Positions 52,441-60,864 are shown, counted from the first letter of the stretch. The stretch is 64,000 bases of DNA from Inhella gelatinilytica (GCF_016093295.1 NZ_JAEDAL010000001.1:930001-994000), one strand, 5' to 3'. Notes: generated from the letters alone by a model not told the origin. Program-made: numbers and translations.

Positions 52441-52454
52441 TTGATCCTGCTTAA
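52441..52454. promoter_or_regulatory. FNR/Dnr-like box between the TonB-yfiR operon and norQ
   Basis: TTGATCCTGCTTAA: perfect left arm, right arm CTTAA. Centre is 80.5 bases before the norQ ATG and 90.5 bases from the divergent TonB receptor ATG. norQ is the expected target. Confidence 0.55.
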
Positions 52455-52527
52455 GGCACGCCGGCCCGTGTCCCCGTACGCTATGGCCCATCACCCATGA
52501 AACGGGGCCGCGCCCCCTGGATGCCCC

Positions 52528-53337
52528 ATGTTGTCCCCCAAGACTGTCGCCCCTGCGGTTGAAGCCCCCCACTACTTGGCGCAAGGGCTGGAGTGCGAGC
52601 TGTTCGAACAGGCCTTCCAAGCCCGCCTGCCGCTGCTCCTCAAGGGGCCGACCGGATGCGGCAAGACGCGCCTGGTGGAGCACATGGCGGCGCGCCTGGG
52701 GCGGCCGCTGATCACGGTCAGCGGGCACGATGATCTGGGCGCCGCCGACCTCACGGGCCGCTACCTCATTGAAGGCGGCGACACCCGCTGGGTCGACGGG
52801 CCCTTGACCCGCGCCGTGCGCGAAGGCGCCATCTTTTATTTGGACGAGGTGGTCGAGGCGCGCAAGGACATCACCGTGGTGCTGCACCCGCTGGCGGATG
52901 ACCGCCGGGTGCTCCCCGTGGACCGCACCAACGAGCTGCTGCACGCTGCGCCGGGCTTCATGCTGGTGCTCTCCTACAACCCGGGCTATCAGCATCTGCT
53001 CAAGGGCCTCAAGCCCAGCACGCGCCAGCGCTTTGTGGCGCTCTCGATGGACTACCCCGTGCCGGCGCTGGAAGCGCGTATCGTGCAGCAGGAGTCAGGC
53101 TGCAGCGAGGCCGTGGCCCAGCAGCTCGTGCAGCTGGCGCAAGCCTTGCGGCGCCTGACCGATCACGACCTGGAAGAAACCGCCAGCACGCGCCTTTTGG
53201 TGATGGCCGCGCGCCTGCAACAGGGGGGCATGCCGCTGGCGCTGGCCGTGCGGGCGGCCGTGATCGAGGCGCTGAGCGACGACACGGCCACGGTGGCCGC
53301 GTTGGTGGAGGTGCAGCGTGCCGTGCTCGGTGACTGA
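52528..53337 (+). CDS. norQ: NorQ/CbbQ MoxR-type AAA+ ATPase
   Basis: 269 residues. Walker A G-P-T-G-C-G-K-T-R near residue 40, Walker B I-F-Y-L-D-E-V-V near 110, and the sensor N-P-G-Y-Q, with the CbbQ C-terminal domain. NorQ works with NorD to activate the nitric oxide reductase, probably by inserting the FeB iron. It overlaps the following 4Fe-4S gene by 8 to 20 bases, depending on that gene's start. Confidence 0.96.
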   Translation: MLSPKTVAPAVEAPHYLAQGLECELFEQAFQARLPLLLKGPTGCGKTRLVEHMAARLGRPLITVSGHDDLGAADLTGRYLIEGGDTRWVDGPLTRAVREGAIFYLDEVVEARKDITVVLHPLADDRRVLPVDRTNELLHAAPGFMLVLSYNPGYQHLLKGLKPSTRQRFVALSMDYPVPALEARIVQQESGCSEAVAQQLVQLAQALRRLTDHDLEETASTRLLVMAARLQQGGMPLALAVRAAVIEALSDDTATVAALVEVQRAVLGD

Positions 53338-54280
53338 AACCCCGCCGGCGGCCGAGGCCTCGCGCCTTGCCCGCCTGCAGCGCACGCGACGGGTGCTGCA
53401 AATCGGGTTCTTTGCCCTGTTCCTGCTGGCCCCGGCGCTGGATCTGCTGCGCTTTGATTTGCACGAAGCGCAGTTGTGGTTTCTTGGTCAGCGGTGGAGC
53501 CTGGGCATTGACGCCTTCCGGGCCGGTGAGATCAGCGCCAACCAGGTGGCGATGAATATCTTATTGCGCGCCATCGTGCCGGGCGTGCTCTTCGTGGCGG
53601 CGTTTCTCACCGTGGCCTACCGCTGGGGACGGCTCTACTGCGGTTGGTTGTGCCCACATTTCAGCCTGGTGGAGTTGCTGAACCGCCTGCTAGCCCGCGC
53701 CAGCGGCAAGCTCAGCCTGTGGGACCGTGAGCGCGTGCCAGGCCCCCCTGCCCGTTCGGTGTACTGGGCGCTATACGGTGGCACGGCGCTGCTCTTCGGC
53801 TTTGTGTGGTCCATCACCTTGCTGACTTACCTGCTGCCCCCGGCCGAAATTTGGGGCCGGCTCTTGAGCGCCAGCCTGACGCCCAACCAGGCGCGGTTTT
53901 TGTTCATCGCCTGGGCGGTGTTTGCGCTGGAGTTGCTGTTGGCGCGGCACCTCTTCTGCCGCTTTGGCTGCGCAGTCGGGTTCTTCCAAAGTTTGGCCTG
54001 GATGGCCAACCCCAAGGCCCTGGTGGTCAGCTTTGCGCGGCCGCGGGCAACCGAATGCCGGGGCTGCGAGCCGGGCCCCGACTCGTGCGAGAACGCCTGC
54101 CCCATGCGGCTGCGCCCGCGCAACATCAAGCGGCTGATGTTCAGTTGCGTCCAGTGCGGGCAATGCCTCAGCGCCTGCGAGCACTCGCACGCCCAGCGGG
54201 GCCAGGACCCCAACCTGGTGTGGACCGTCGGCGTGGACGCCCTGCGCGAAACGCTGAAGCAGCGAAAGGCGGGGGACTGA
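53318..54280 (+). CDS. Membrane 4Fe-4S protein (NapH/CcoG/NosR-C-like) in the nor operon
   Basis: 320 residues from GTG 53318, or 316 from GTG 53330, both inside the end of norQ. Five or six helices with C-G-W-L-C-P-H after TM3 and C-R-F-G-C-A-V-G after TM5, the pattern of NapH-type electron-transfer proteins. The cytoplasmic tail has a cysteine set C-R-G-C...C-E-N-A-C-P followed by a ferredoxin-like C-V-Q-C-G-Q-C-L-S-A-C-E-H. It may supply electrons for iron insertion or maturation of NorB; the position, two bases before norD, is the only clue. Confidence 0.82.
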   Translation: MPCSVTETPPAAEASRLARLQRTRRVLQIGFFALFLLAPALDLLRFDLHEAQLWFLGQRWSLGIDAFRAGEISANQVAMNILLRAIVPGVLFVAAFLTVAYRWGRLYCGWLCPHFSLVELLNRLLARASGKLSLWDRERVPGPPARSVYWALYGGTALLFGFVWSITLLTYLLPPAEIWGRLLSASLTPNQARFLFIAWAVFALELLLARHLFCRFGCAVGFFQSLAWMANPKALVVSFARPRATECRGCEPGPDSCENACPMRLRPRNIKRLMFSCVQCGQCLSACEHSHAQRGQDPNLVWTVGVDALRETLKQRKAGD

Positions 54281-54281
54281 C

Positions 54282-56111
54282 ATGGAAGAGTGGATCGGCG
54301 CCAAGTGGGACCGCTTCGTCACCCGACAGGCCTCTACCGAGTCGGCGGCTGCGGCCGTGAGCTTGGCGTCCGTGCAGCGCAGCATTGAACTGGTGCTGCA
54401 CGCGGGCGGCGGGCATGCGCGTCTGGCTGCCGCCACCCCGGTCCGGGTCGGTGGCCAGCGCGGCTTTTGGCAGCGGGTGGCCGGCGCGGGGCAGCGGGCG
54501 CCGCTGGCCCAATTGGACCCCGAGGTGCTGGCCTTGCCCGAGCAGCTGGCCGTGCATGCCGACCCGGCGCTGAACCGCGACCTCTACCTGTGGCTGGCCG
54601 CGCTGGCGGCGCATTACGAGCTGGCGGCCGGTCTGGGTTGGCTGGCCGGCAACCAAGTCGCCACACGCGCGGCGCTGGCGGCGTTTCCAGGTTTGCGAGC
54701 GGTGTTTCGGCGCCTCGTGGCGGCGGAACTTCAGCTGCGTGCGCAGCAGCCGGTCGAAGGCGCCGAGCGGGTGGTGCAGCACGCCCTAAAAGCTGCGGCA
54801 GCAGGGGTCGACGGCACGGAAGAAGGGGAGGACGGGGCGGGAGGGACCGGCGAGGTGGACCCGCTCACTGTGGCCCCCGTGTGGGTGTGGCTGCGCCCCG
54901 CTCTGGCGGGGGCCGGTGGCGAGGCCCTGCCGGGTCATGGCGAAGGCGAAGGGCCGCGCACCAAACTGCAGCACCTGCCGCAGCGTCGGCGCGTGCAGCG
55001 ACAAGATGGTCAAGAGGCGTCACGCAACCCTTTTTTGCTCGGCGCAAAAACCGAGTGGATCAAGACCTTTGCCGACCCCTTTCAGATCGACCGCGCCCAG
55101 GATGACGAGGACGACGGCGACGCCGATGTGGCCGCCGAAGAACTGGAAACCCTGACCCTGCAGCGACCGGAAGGCCAGCGCCGAGCGGCCCAGGTGCGCT
55201 TCGACCTGGACCTGCCGGCGGCGTCGGCCGACGACGAGCTCGTGGGCGAGGGCGAGTGGCTGCCCGAGTGGGATGCCAAGCAGCAGCGCTTGCAGCCGCG
55301 CCGCGTGCTGGCCCAGTGCTACATGCCGCGCAACCCCAGCCTGTGGACACCCGACGCTGCCTTGCGCGTGCAGGCGGCCCAGGTGCGCCGGCGCATGGAG
55401 TTGCAGCAGGCGGCGCCGCGCTGGTTGCGCGCCCAGCGCGAGGGCGAGCAGATCGACCTGGATGCTTGGGTGCGGCACCGCGCTCACCCGGTGGGCACGG
55501 CGGCGGTGTACGAACGCCGGGTGCGCGCCCAGCGCGAGCTGGCCAGCCTCTTGCTGGCCGATCTGTCGCTGTCCACCGACGCCCACGCCAACAACGAGCA
55601 GCGGGTGATCGAGGTCATCCGCGACGCGCTCTACACCTTCGGCGAGGCCCTGGCGGGCAGCGGTGACGCCTTCGCCATGCTGGGCTTCAGTTCGGTGCGG
55701 CGCCAGCTGCGTCTGCACGAGCTCAAGGGCTTTGACGAGCGCTGGAGCGACCCGGTGCGGGCGCGCCTCGGGGCGCTGAAGCCCGGCTACTACACCCGCA
55801 TGGGCGCTGCGCTGCGCGCCGCCACCCGCCGCCTGGAGGCTCGGCCTGAGCGCCAGCGCTTGCTGATATTGCTCACCGACGGCAAGCCGCACGACCTGGA
55901 CGGCTACGAGGGCCGCTGGGGCCAAGACGACACCCGCCAAGCCGTGCAGGAAGCGCGGGCTGCGGGCCTGCTGCCCTTTGCCGTCTCCATCGACGAAACC
56001 GCCCCCGAGGTGCTGCCCGCCCTCTTCGGCGACAAGGCCTGGGCCTGGGTACGCCGTCCCGAAGACCTGCCGCTGCGCTTGGCGGCGCTCTATGGTCAGT
56101 TGACGCGTTGA
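54282..56111 (+). CDS. norD: NorD von Willebrand factor A-domain protein
   Basis: 609 residues. The C-terminal vWA domain (about 415-609) has the MIDAS motif D-L-S-L-S-T-D near residue 427, a threonine loop and T-D-G-K-P-H-D. An acidic stretch (D-D-E-D-D-G-D-A-D, near 270) precedes it. NorD partners NorQ in activating the norCB reductase. Coupled to the 4Fe-4S gene. The long opposite-strand frames here are shadows. Confidence 0.96.
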   Translation: MEEWIGAKWDRFVTRQASTESAAAAVSLASVQRSIELVLHAGGGHARLAAATPVRVGGQRGFWQRVAGAGQRAPLAQLDPEVLALPEQLAVHADPALNRDLYLWLAALAAHYELAAGLGWLAGNQVATRAALAAFPGLRAVFRRLVAAELQLRAQQPVEGAERVVQHALKAAAAGVDGTEEGEDGAGGTGEVDPLTVAPVWVWLRPALAGAGGEALPGHGEGEGPRTKLQHLPQRRRVQRQDGQEASRNPFLLGAKTEWIKTFADPFQIDRAQDDEDDGDADVAAEELETLTLQRPEGQRRAAQVRFDLDLPAASADDELVGEGEWLPEWDAKQQRLQPRRVLAQCYMPRNPSLWTPDAALRVQAAQVRRRMELQQAAPRWLRAQREGEQIDLDAWVRHRAHPVGTAAVYERRVRAQRELASLLLADLSLSTDAHANNEQRVIEVIRDALYTFGEALAGSGDAFAMLGFSSVRRQLRLHELKGFDERWSDPVRARLGALKPGYYTRMGAALRAATRRLEARPERQRLLILLTDGKPHDLDGYEGRWGQDDTRQAVQEARAAGLLPFAVSIDETAPEVLPALFGDKAWAWVRRPEDLPLRLAALYGQLTR

Positions 56112-56168
56112 CAGGGGCGGGGGTCGCGCCTAAGGTGTAGGTCTCTACCCGGCCTTTCGCCGCTACCA

Positions 56169-56666
56169 ATGCCCCCACCCCCCGCCACGCTGTACTTCCT
56201 CTGCGGCAAGATGGCCGCCGGCAAGTCCACCCACGCGCAGGCACTGGCGCAGCAGCATCAGGCGGTGCTTTGGGTCCAGGATGAGCTGCTGGAGACGCTG
56301 TACCCCGGCGAGATCTTGAACCTGGGGGACTTTGAGCGCTGCTCCGCGCGGTTGCGCGCCGCCCTTGGCCCTGGGGTCCAGGCTGTGTTGCACAGAGGGA
56401 TCGATGTGGTGCTGGATTTCCCAGGCAACACGGTCCGTCAGCGGCAGTGGTTTCGGGCGCTGTTCGAGGGCGCCGGTGCGGCGCACGAACTGCACTGGGT
56501 CGATGCCTCGGATGCGCGGTGCAAGCGGCAACTGCGGCAGCGCAGCGCCCATTTGCCGCCCGGATCGCCCTGGACCACAGAGGCGGAGTTCGATGCCGTC
56601 ACGGCCTTCTTCCAAGCCCCAACGGCGGACGAGGGGTTTCATGTCGTGCACTGGCCTCGGAGTTGA
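56169..56666 (+). CDS. P-loop (AAA/zeta-like) kinase family protein
   Basis: 165 residues. Walker A is C-G-K-M-A-A-G-K-S-T near residue 12, preceded by the strand L-Y-F-L. A D-E-L-L-E-T-L-Y motif and V-V-L-D-F-P-G-N-T follow; a lid region R-C-K-R-Q-L-R-Q-R-S carries arginines. It looks like a small nucleoside/zeta-toxin-like kinase (AAA_33). Substrate unknown. It lies 57 bases after norD; cotranscription is possible. Confidence 0.8.
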   Translation: MPPPPATLYFLCGKMAAGKSTHAQALAQQHQAVLWVQDELLETLYPGEILNLGDFERCSARLRAALGPGVQAVLHRGIDVVLDFPGNTVRQRQWFRALFEGAGAAHELHWVDASDARCKRQLRQRSAHLPPGSPWTTEAEFDAVTAFFQAPTADEGFHVVHWPRS

Positions 56667-56780
56667 ACCCCGCGAGGAGCCGGTCGCCAGCCGGGGCCAA
56701 ACATGGGAGCATCGACCCCGCAGGCGGTGCGCCGCCCGCTCTCGCGGCCGGAGGGGCCGCACCGTCAAGAGGAGGGCGTC

Positions 56781-57101
56781 ATGAGTGCCTTCAACGTGGT
56801 TCGGTTTCGGGTCAAGCCCGGGCAAGAGGCGGCGTTTGTGGACGCCCACCGGGACCTCGCGCCGGCTTGGCCGGGCCTGCGCCGGTTCGCCCTGGTGCAA
56901 ACAGGGGCTTCCAGTTTTTGCCTGATCGGGGAGTGGCAGGACATGGCCAGTATTGCCGCCGCGCGCCCCGCGATGGGGGCCCAGTTGGACCGCTTTCGCG
57001 CGCTGCTGGAGGACTTGGGCGGCGGGCTGGGGGTCACCGATCCGGTGTCGGGCGAGGCCGTGCTCGAGGTGCAGCAGGTGTCCGCTCCCACTGGGCCTTG
57101 A
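56781..57101 (+). CDS. Antibiotic-biosynthesis-monooxygenase-fold (ABM) small protein
   Basis: 106 residues from ATG 56781 with AAGAGGAGGG upstream. The dimeric alpha-beta barrel pattern F-N-V-V-R-F-R-V-K-P-G-Q-E-A-A-F at the start and W-P-G-L-R-R-F-A-L-V-Q-T-G matches ABM/DUF718-like proteins, which include haem-degrading and oxygen-using enzymes and many of unknown role. Its TGA stop lies inside the dnr box. No signal peptide. Confidence 0.75.
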   Translation: MSAFNVVRFRVKPGQEAAFVDAHRDLAPAWPGLRRFALVQTGASSFCLIGEWQDMASIAAARPAMGAQLDRFRALLEDLGGGLGVTDPVSGEAVLEVQQVSAPTGP

Positions 57102-57111
57102 TGCGCATCAA
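57098..57111 (+). promoter_or_regulatory. Perfect FNR/Dnr box upstream of dnr
   Basis: TTGATGCGCATCAA, an exact consensus match and a perfect palindrome. It contains the ABM stop codon (57099-57101). The centre is 42.5 bases before the dnr ATG, so class II activation would start the transcript within one base of the start codon. Confidence 0.85.
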
Positions 57112-57146
57112 GCTCTGAGGCCCAGGGGGCCCGCACACTGTGCGCC

Positions 57147-57842
57147 ATGCTTGAAAACCGCCCCTTCGATACCCCTCGATTTCTGAGTCGCCAGCCGTTG
57201 TTCAGCGATGTGGAAGAGCACGCGCTGCACCGTTTGGCCGAGGCTTGCCAATTGCGCCGCCTGGAGCGGGGTGAGATGGTGTTCCATGTGGGGGATCCCT
57301 GCGAGGCGTTTTGCATCACCGTGGTGGGGCAGGTCAAGCTCTATGTGATTGCCCCCAACGGCAACGAAAAGGTGATCGAGCTGATCGGGCCGGGCGGCAG
57401 CTTTGGCGAGGCGCTGATGTTCCTGGGCCGGCCGTACTTGGTGAACGCGCAGGCCCTGGCCGACACGACGCTGCTCTTCGTGCCGCGTCAGGCGCTGGTC
57501 AATGAGTTGGAGGCCGACCCGAAGTTCGCCATGCGCATGCTGGCCGGTTTGAGCCGCCGCCTGCACGGACTGGTGGGGGATGTGCAGGCCTATGCCTTGC
57601 AGTCGGGCGTGCAGCGGGTCATCGGCTACTTGCTGCGCGGTGCCGGGGACGAGGAGAGCGAGCTGGTGGTGTCGCTGCCGGTCAGCAAGGCCACGCTGGC
57701 CTCGCGCCTGTCGCTGACGCCCGAGTACTTTTCACGCGTGCTCCGCGAGTTGGAGTACGCCGGCTTGATTGAGGTGGACCGGCGCGACATCCACATCAAG
57801 GACGCCCACCGGCTGGCCACGTATCAAACCACCGGGGCCTGA
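57147..57842 (+). CDS. dnr: Dnr/NnrR-type Crp-Fnr family NO-responsive regulator
   Basis: 231 residues. The cyclic-nucleotide-type barrel (about 20-130) ends in V-P-R-Q-A-L-V, the dimer helix follows, and the helix-turn-helix is near 185-205 (S-K-A-T-L-A-S-R-L-S-L-T-P-E-Y-F-S-R-V-L-R-E-L). The cysteine cluster of FNR is missing at the N-terminus, so an oxygen-labile [4Fe-4S] centre is unlikely; Dnr proteins use haem to sense NO. It probably controls the boxes in this window and itself. No Shine-Dalgarno sequence lies close to the ATG. Its end overlaps the convergent NirDL-like gene by 19 bases. Confidence 0.93.
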   Translation: MLENRPFDTPRFLSRQPLFSDVEEHALHRLAEACQLRRLERGEMVFHVGDPCEAFCITVVGQVKLYVIAPNGNEKVIELIGPGGSFGEALMFLGRPYLVNAQALADTTLLFVPRQALVNELEADPKFAMRMLAGLSRRLHGLVGDVQAYALQSGVQRVIGYLLRGAGDEESELVVSLPVSKATLASRLSLTPEYFSRVLRELEYAGLIEVDRRDIHIKDAHRLATYQTTGA

Positions 57843-58762
57843 AAGAACAGCGGCTGCGCCCGCGGGGCGCTGCGCAGGCCCAGCCACCGTTGTCGCACCT
57901 GGGCTTTGAGCCCTTCGGCGGCCAGCATCTGGTCGAGCTGCGGCAGGGCCAAGTCGCGAAGCGCTGACAGGCTGACCCACAACACCGGCTGATCGGCGGT
58001 GTCCGCTACCGGCTGCACGTCGACCACCCCCGTGTGGGCGGCCAAGCGCTGGGGCAGATCCGGTGCAAACGGGCCTTGCAACAGCACGGAGGCCACCGCC
58101 TGCTGCTGGGCTCGGTGCGGCGGAGCCAGGCTCAGCCCGTGCAGGTCCCCCGCGTCTTGCCAGCGGCGCAACTGCGCCAACACCTCGCGTTCGCTGCGGC
58201 CCAGCTCGCTGGCCACGGCCTGGAACGGGTGGGCGCACAGGGGCAAACCACCTTCCAAACGTCGAGCCAATTCCGGGTCGGTGCACGGGCCCCCGTGCTC
58301 GCCGCAGGTGCAGTGCCGGCAGGCGGGTTCGGGCAGGCCGATCCACAGCAGGTCGACTTGGGCGTCCTGCTGTGCCCAGGTGCTCAGCGACGCCTGTTGC
58401 TGACGCAGCGCGCTGCTGCTGCGGGCCTGCAGCTCAAACACCACGCCTTGGATGTCACCCTCGCACCATTCCACCCATGCGGTGCCGGGCAAGGCCACCA
58501 GGCGTTGCAGCCCCGCTTGCTCGGCTTCGGGGGGGCCCTGCAAGTGGCCGCGCAGGCGCCAAGCGCTGACGCGTGCACCCCACTGCACGCGAGGGCCCTG
58601 CAAGGTGCCCTGACGCTGCAGCGTTTGGCACTGGGTCAGCAATTCGCGCAGGCTGGCGCCGGTTTGGCGGGCCAAAACCTGAAAGGGGGAGGCTTGAAGG
58701 GGGAACCCCTCTTGCCACCCGTGTTGAAGGGCCTGTCCGAGGCCTGCGCAAACGCTTCCCAT
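57824..58762 (-). CDS. Divergent two-domain NirDL-like (AsnC/Lrp-type) protein
   Basis: 312 residues from ATG 58762. Two similar halves each begin with a helix-turn-helix of the NirD/L/G/H pattern: G-F-P-L-Q-A-S-P-F-Q-V-L-A near residue 20 and G-L-P-L-C-A-H-P-F-Q-A-V-A near 175. NirD, NirL, NirG and NirH decarboxylate sirohaem on the way to haem d1. The stretch after the first HTH differs from the usual L-x-R-F-G-x-x-x block, and the catalytic histidine region is hard to place. A cysteine group C-R-H-C-T-C-G-E-H-G-G-P-C sits between the halves. It may be a haem d1 enzyme, or a relative with another job. Faces a Dnr-type box. Confidence 0.55.
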   Translation of the reverse strand: MGSVCAGLGQALQHGWQEGFPLQASPFQVLARQTGASLRELLTQCQTLQRQGTLQGPRVQWGARVSAWRLRGHLQGPPEAEQAGLQRLVALPGTAWVEWCEGDIQGVVFELQARSSSALRQQQASLSTWAQQDAQVDLLWIGLPEPACRHCTCGEHGGPCTDPELARRLEGGLPLCAHPFQAVASELGRSEREVLAQLRRWQDAGDLHGLSLAPPHRAQQQAVASVLLQGPFAPDLPQRLAAHTGVVDVQPVADTADQPVLWVSLSALRDLALPQLDQMLAAEGLKAQVRQRWLGLRSAPRAQPLFFQAPVV

Positions 58763-58801
58763 GATGGGGGGCGATGGTGCGGGTTGCCGGTGAGGCGGGC
58801 C

Positions 58802-58815
58802 TTGACCCACTTCAA
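58802..58815 (-). promoter_or_regulatory. FNR/Dnr box upstream of the NirDL-like gene
   Basis: TTGACCCACTTCAA on the plus strand, both arms near consensus. Centre 58808.5, 46.5 bases before the NirDL-like ATG, leaving almost no leader if used from -41.5. Confidence 0.65.
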
Positions 58816-58872
58816 GTGGGGCGCGTCGGGGCCTCGGGGTTTGCACTGACGCAAACTTCGCTGACCGTGAGC

Positions 58873-58886
58873 TTGAAGTGCATCAA
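58873..58886 (+). promoter_or_regulatory. FNR/Dnr box upstream of the TonB-SirB2-HHE operon
   Basis: TTGAAGTGCATCAA, perfect right arm and one mismatch in the left. Centre 58879.5, 65.5 bases before the TonB receptor ATG, the same spacing as for aer and the NIT-type chemoreceptor. Confidence 0.75.
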
Positions 58887-58944
58887 AGTGCGTTGGCCGC
58901 CGAGCCGGCACGCTTACGCCTGTTCCGACTCTTCAAAAAGAACC

Positions 58945-60864
58945 ATGCTCCGACTGACTCCTTTGGCTGGCGCGATGCTGCTGCTGGCTCCCCTGGGTGC
59001 CCAGGCCCAGGCCTTGAGTGCCACGCTGCCGGCCGTGGTGGTGAGCGCCACGCGCCACGCCTTGCCCCTCATTGACGCCCCGGCAGCGATGACGGTGGTG
59101 ACGGCCGAACAACTGGCCGAACGGGGCACCGACAACCTGCTGCAAGCGCTGCGCGCCGAGCCGGGTGTGACCAGCTTCGGCCGTCCGATTGGCGGCCGCA
59201 AGGCGCTGGCCCTGCGCGGCATGGACCCGCGCCACACGCTCATCCTCGTGGACGGCAAGCGCATCGCCGCCAGCGATGGGCTGGTGGGGGCGTCCGACTT
59301 CCAACTGGATTGGACCGGCGGTGTGGACATTGAGCGCGTCGAAGTGGTGCGCGGGCCCATGTCCGTGCTGTACGGCGCCGAGGCCCTGGGCGGCGTGATC
59401 AACGTCATCACCCGCCCCCTGCCCGACCGCTGGGGTGCCACGGTTTTCTTGGAAGGTCGTGATGGCGACGGAGGCGGCACGGGGCACCGGGCGGGCGCAT
59501 CGCTGCGCATGCCGCTGGGCGCGGGGCTGAAGGCGGCCTTGTCGCTGAGCGACAGCTACCGCGCCAGCACCCCATCGGGCAGCGACGCCCGCATCAGTGC
59601 CGTGGAGGGGCGCCACCCCACAGAAGTCGCGCTGCGGCTGGAGGCTGAGCCCGCCAAGGGCCATCGTCTGAACCTCGACGTGCGCGGCAGCGACGAGGAC
59701 CGCTGGCTCGAAGCGCGTGAGCGCAGTGGCCTGCGTCGCTATCACGAGAGCTTTCACACGCTGGAGCGCCGCCACGCCGCGCTGGCCTGGGAGGCGCAAT
59801 GGGCCAGTGGCTGGGAGAGCCAGCTGCGCACCTACGGCACGGAGTTGGCCGTGAGCAACCTCAAAACCAATGGCGTGGCTTCGCTGCGCCCCAACACGCT
59901 GAACGACCGGGTGCTGGAAGGGCAGGTGGGGGGTGATCTTGGGCGCGACCACCGCCTGACTGCGGGCTTTGAGTTGCGCAACGAGCAGCTCGACAACAGC
60001 GGCTTGCCCGGTGGTCACGCCGAGGCCGATCACCGCTCGGTGTACGGTCAGATGGAGAGCCGTCTGAGCAAGGGCTTCACGTTGACGGCCGGTCTGCGCA
60101 GCGACGACACCGACCGTTTCGGGCGTGAACTCAGCCCGCGCGTCTATGGGGTCTGGAAAGTGGCGCCGCAGTGGGTCGTCAAGGGCGGGTACGGCCACGG
60201 CTTCAAAGCCCCCAACCTGAAGCAGATCGACCCCAGCTACCGCGAGGATGAAGGCCCCAACACCTACATCGGCCGTGCGGACCTGAGCCCTGAAACCAAC
60301 GACAACGTGGAGTTGGGTGCCAGCTGGGAGGGCGGCGCCTGGGCGGCCTCCGGCATGGCCTTTCGCAACCGCATCCGCGACCTGATCCTCCCGCGTCTCA
60401 TCAGCGGCAACGCAGCGCGCGGCACCTACCAGTTCGAGAACCTGGACGCCGCCGTGATCCAAGGGGTGGAACTGGCCCTGGCCTGGCGCCAAGGCCCGTG
60501 GCATGTGCAAGCGCACACCACGCTGCTGAATGCCAAGGACGACAAGGGCTGGCCGCTGGACAAGCGCGCCCGTGAAGTCAGCGGCGTGCGCCTGGACTAC
60601 CGCGCCGACGCCTGGAGCGCCGGCCTGGCTTGGGAGCGCCAAGCGCGCCTGTACCTGGCCAGCAGCACCGCCGGCCAGCCGCCGCAGGCGGTGCCGCGTC
60701 TGAACCAGATCAACCTGTACGCGACCCTGCGTCTGAGTCCCCAGATTCGGCTGCGGGCGGGCGTGGACAACCTGGGCAACCTGCGCCTGGCTGAAAAGAG
60801 CCCGCTCTTCAGCTATGAGGAGTTGCCGCGCAGCTTCCGCCTGGGGGTTGAGGCGCGCTGGTGA
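58945..60864 (+). CDS. TonB-dependent receptor of the denitrification regulon
   Basis: 639 residues from ATG 58945, signal peptide ending A-Q-A-Q-A. The TonB box/plug begins L-P-A-V-V-V-S-A-T-R-H, with L-R-G-M-D-P-R-H-T-L-I-L-V-D-G-K-R and V-R-G-P-M-S-V-L-Y-G-A-E-A-L-G-G-V-I-N-V-I-T. The barrel ends in F-R-L-G-V-E-A-R-W with a terminal aromatic. The form is like FepA/CirA/BtuB receptors. Likely cargo is a metal complex needed for denitrification (iron, haem, copper or B12); nothing in the sequence decides. It overlaps the SirB2 gene by four bases and is preceded by a Dnr-type box. Confidence 0.92.
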   Translation: MLRLTPLAGAMLLLAPLGAQAQALSATLPAVVVSATRHALPLIDAPAAMTVVTAEQLAERGTDNLLQALRAEPGVTSFGRPIGGRKALALRGMDPRHTLILVDGKRIAASDGLVGASDFQLDWTGGVDIERVEVVRGPMSVLYGAEALGGVINVITRPLPDRWGATVFLEGRDGDGGGTGHRAGASLRMPLGAGLKAALSLSDSYRASTPSGSDARISAVEGRHPTEVALRLEAEPAKGHRLNLDVRGSDEDRWLEARERSGLRRYHESFHTLERRHAALAWEAQWASGWESQLRTYGTELAVSNLKTNGVASLRPNTLNDRVLEGQVGGDLGRDHRLTAGFELRNEQLDNSGLPGGHAEADHRSVYGQMESRLSKGFTLTAGLRSDDTDRFGRELSPRVYGVWKVAPQWVVKGGYGHGFKAPNLKQIDPSYREDEGPNTYIGRADLSPETNDNVELGASWEGGAWAASGMAFRNRIRDLILPRLISGNAARGTYQFENLDAAVIQGVELALAWRQGPWHVQAHTTLLNAKDDKGWPLDKRAREVSGVRLDYRADAWSAGLAWERQARLYLASSTAGQPPQAVPRLNQINLYATLRLSPQIRLRAGVDNLGNLRLAEKSPLFSYEELPRSFRLGVEARW

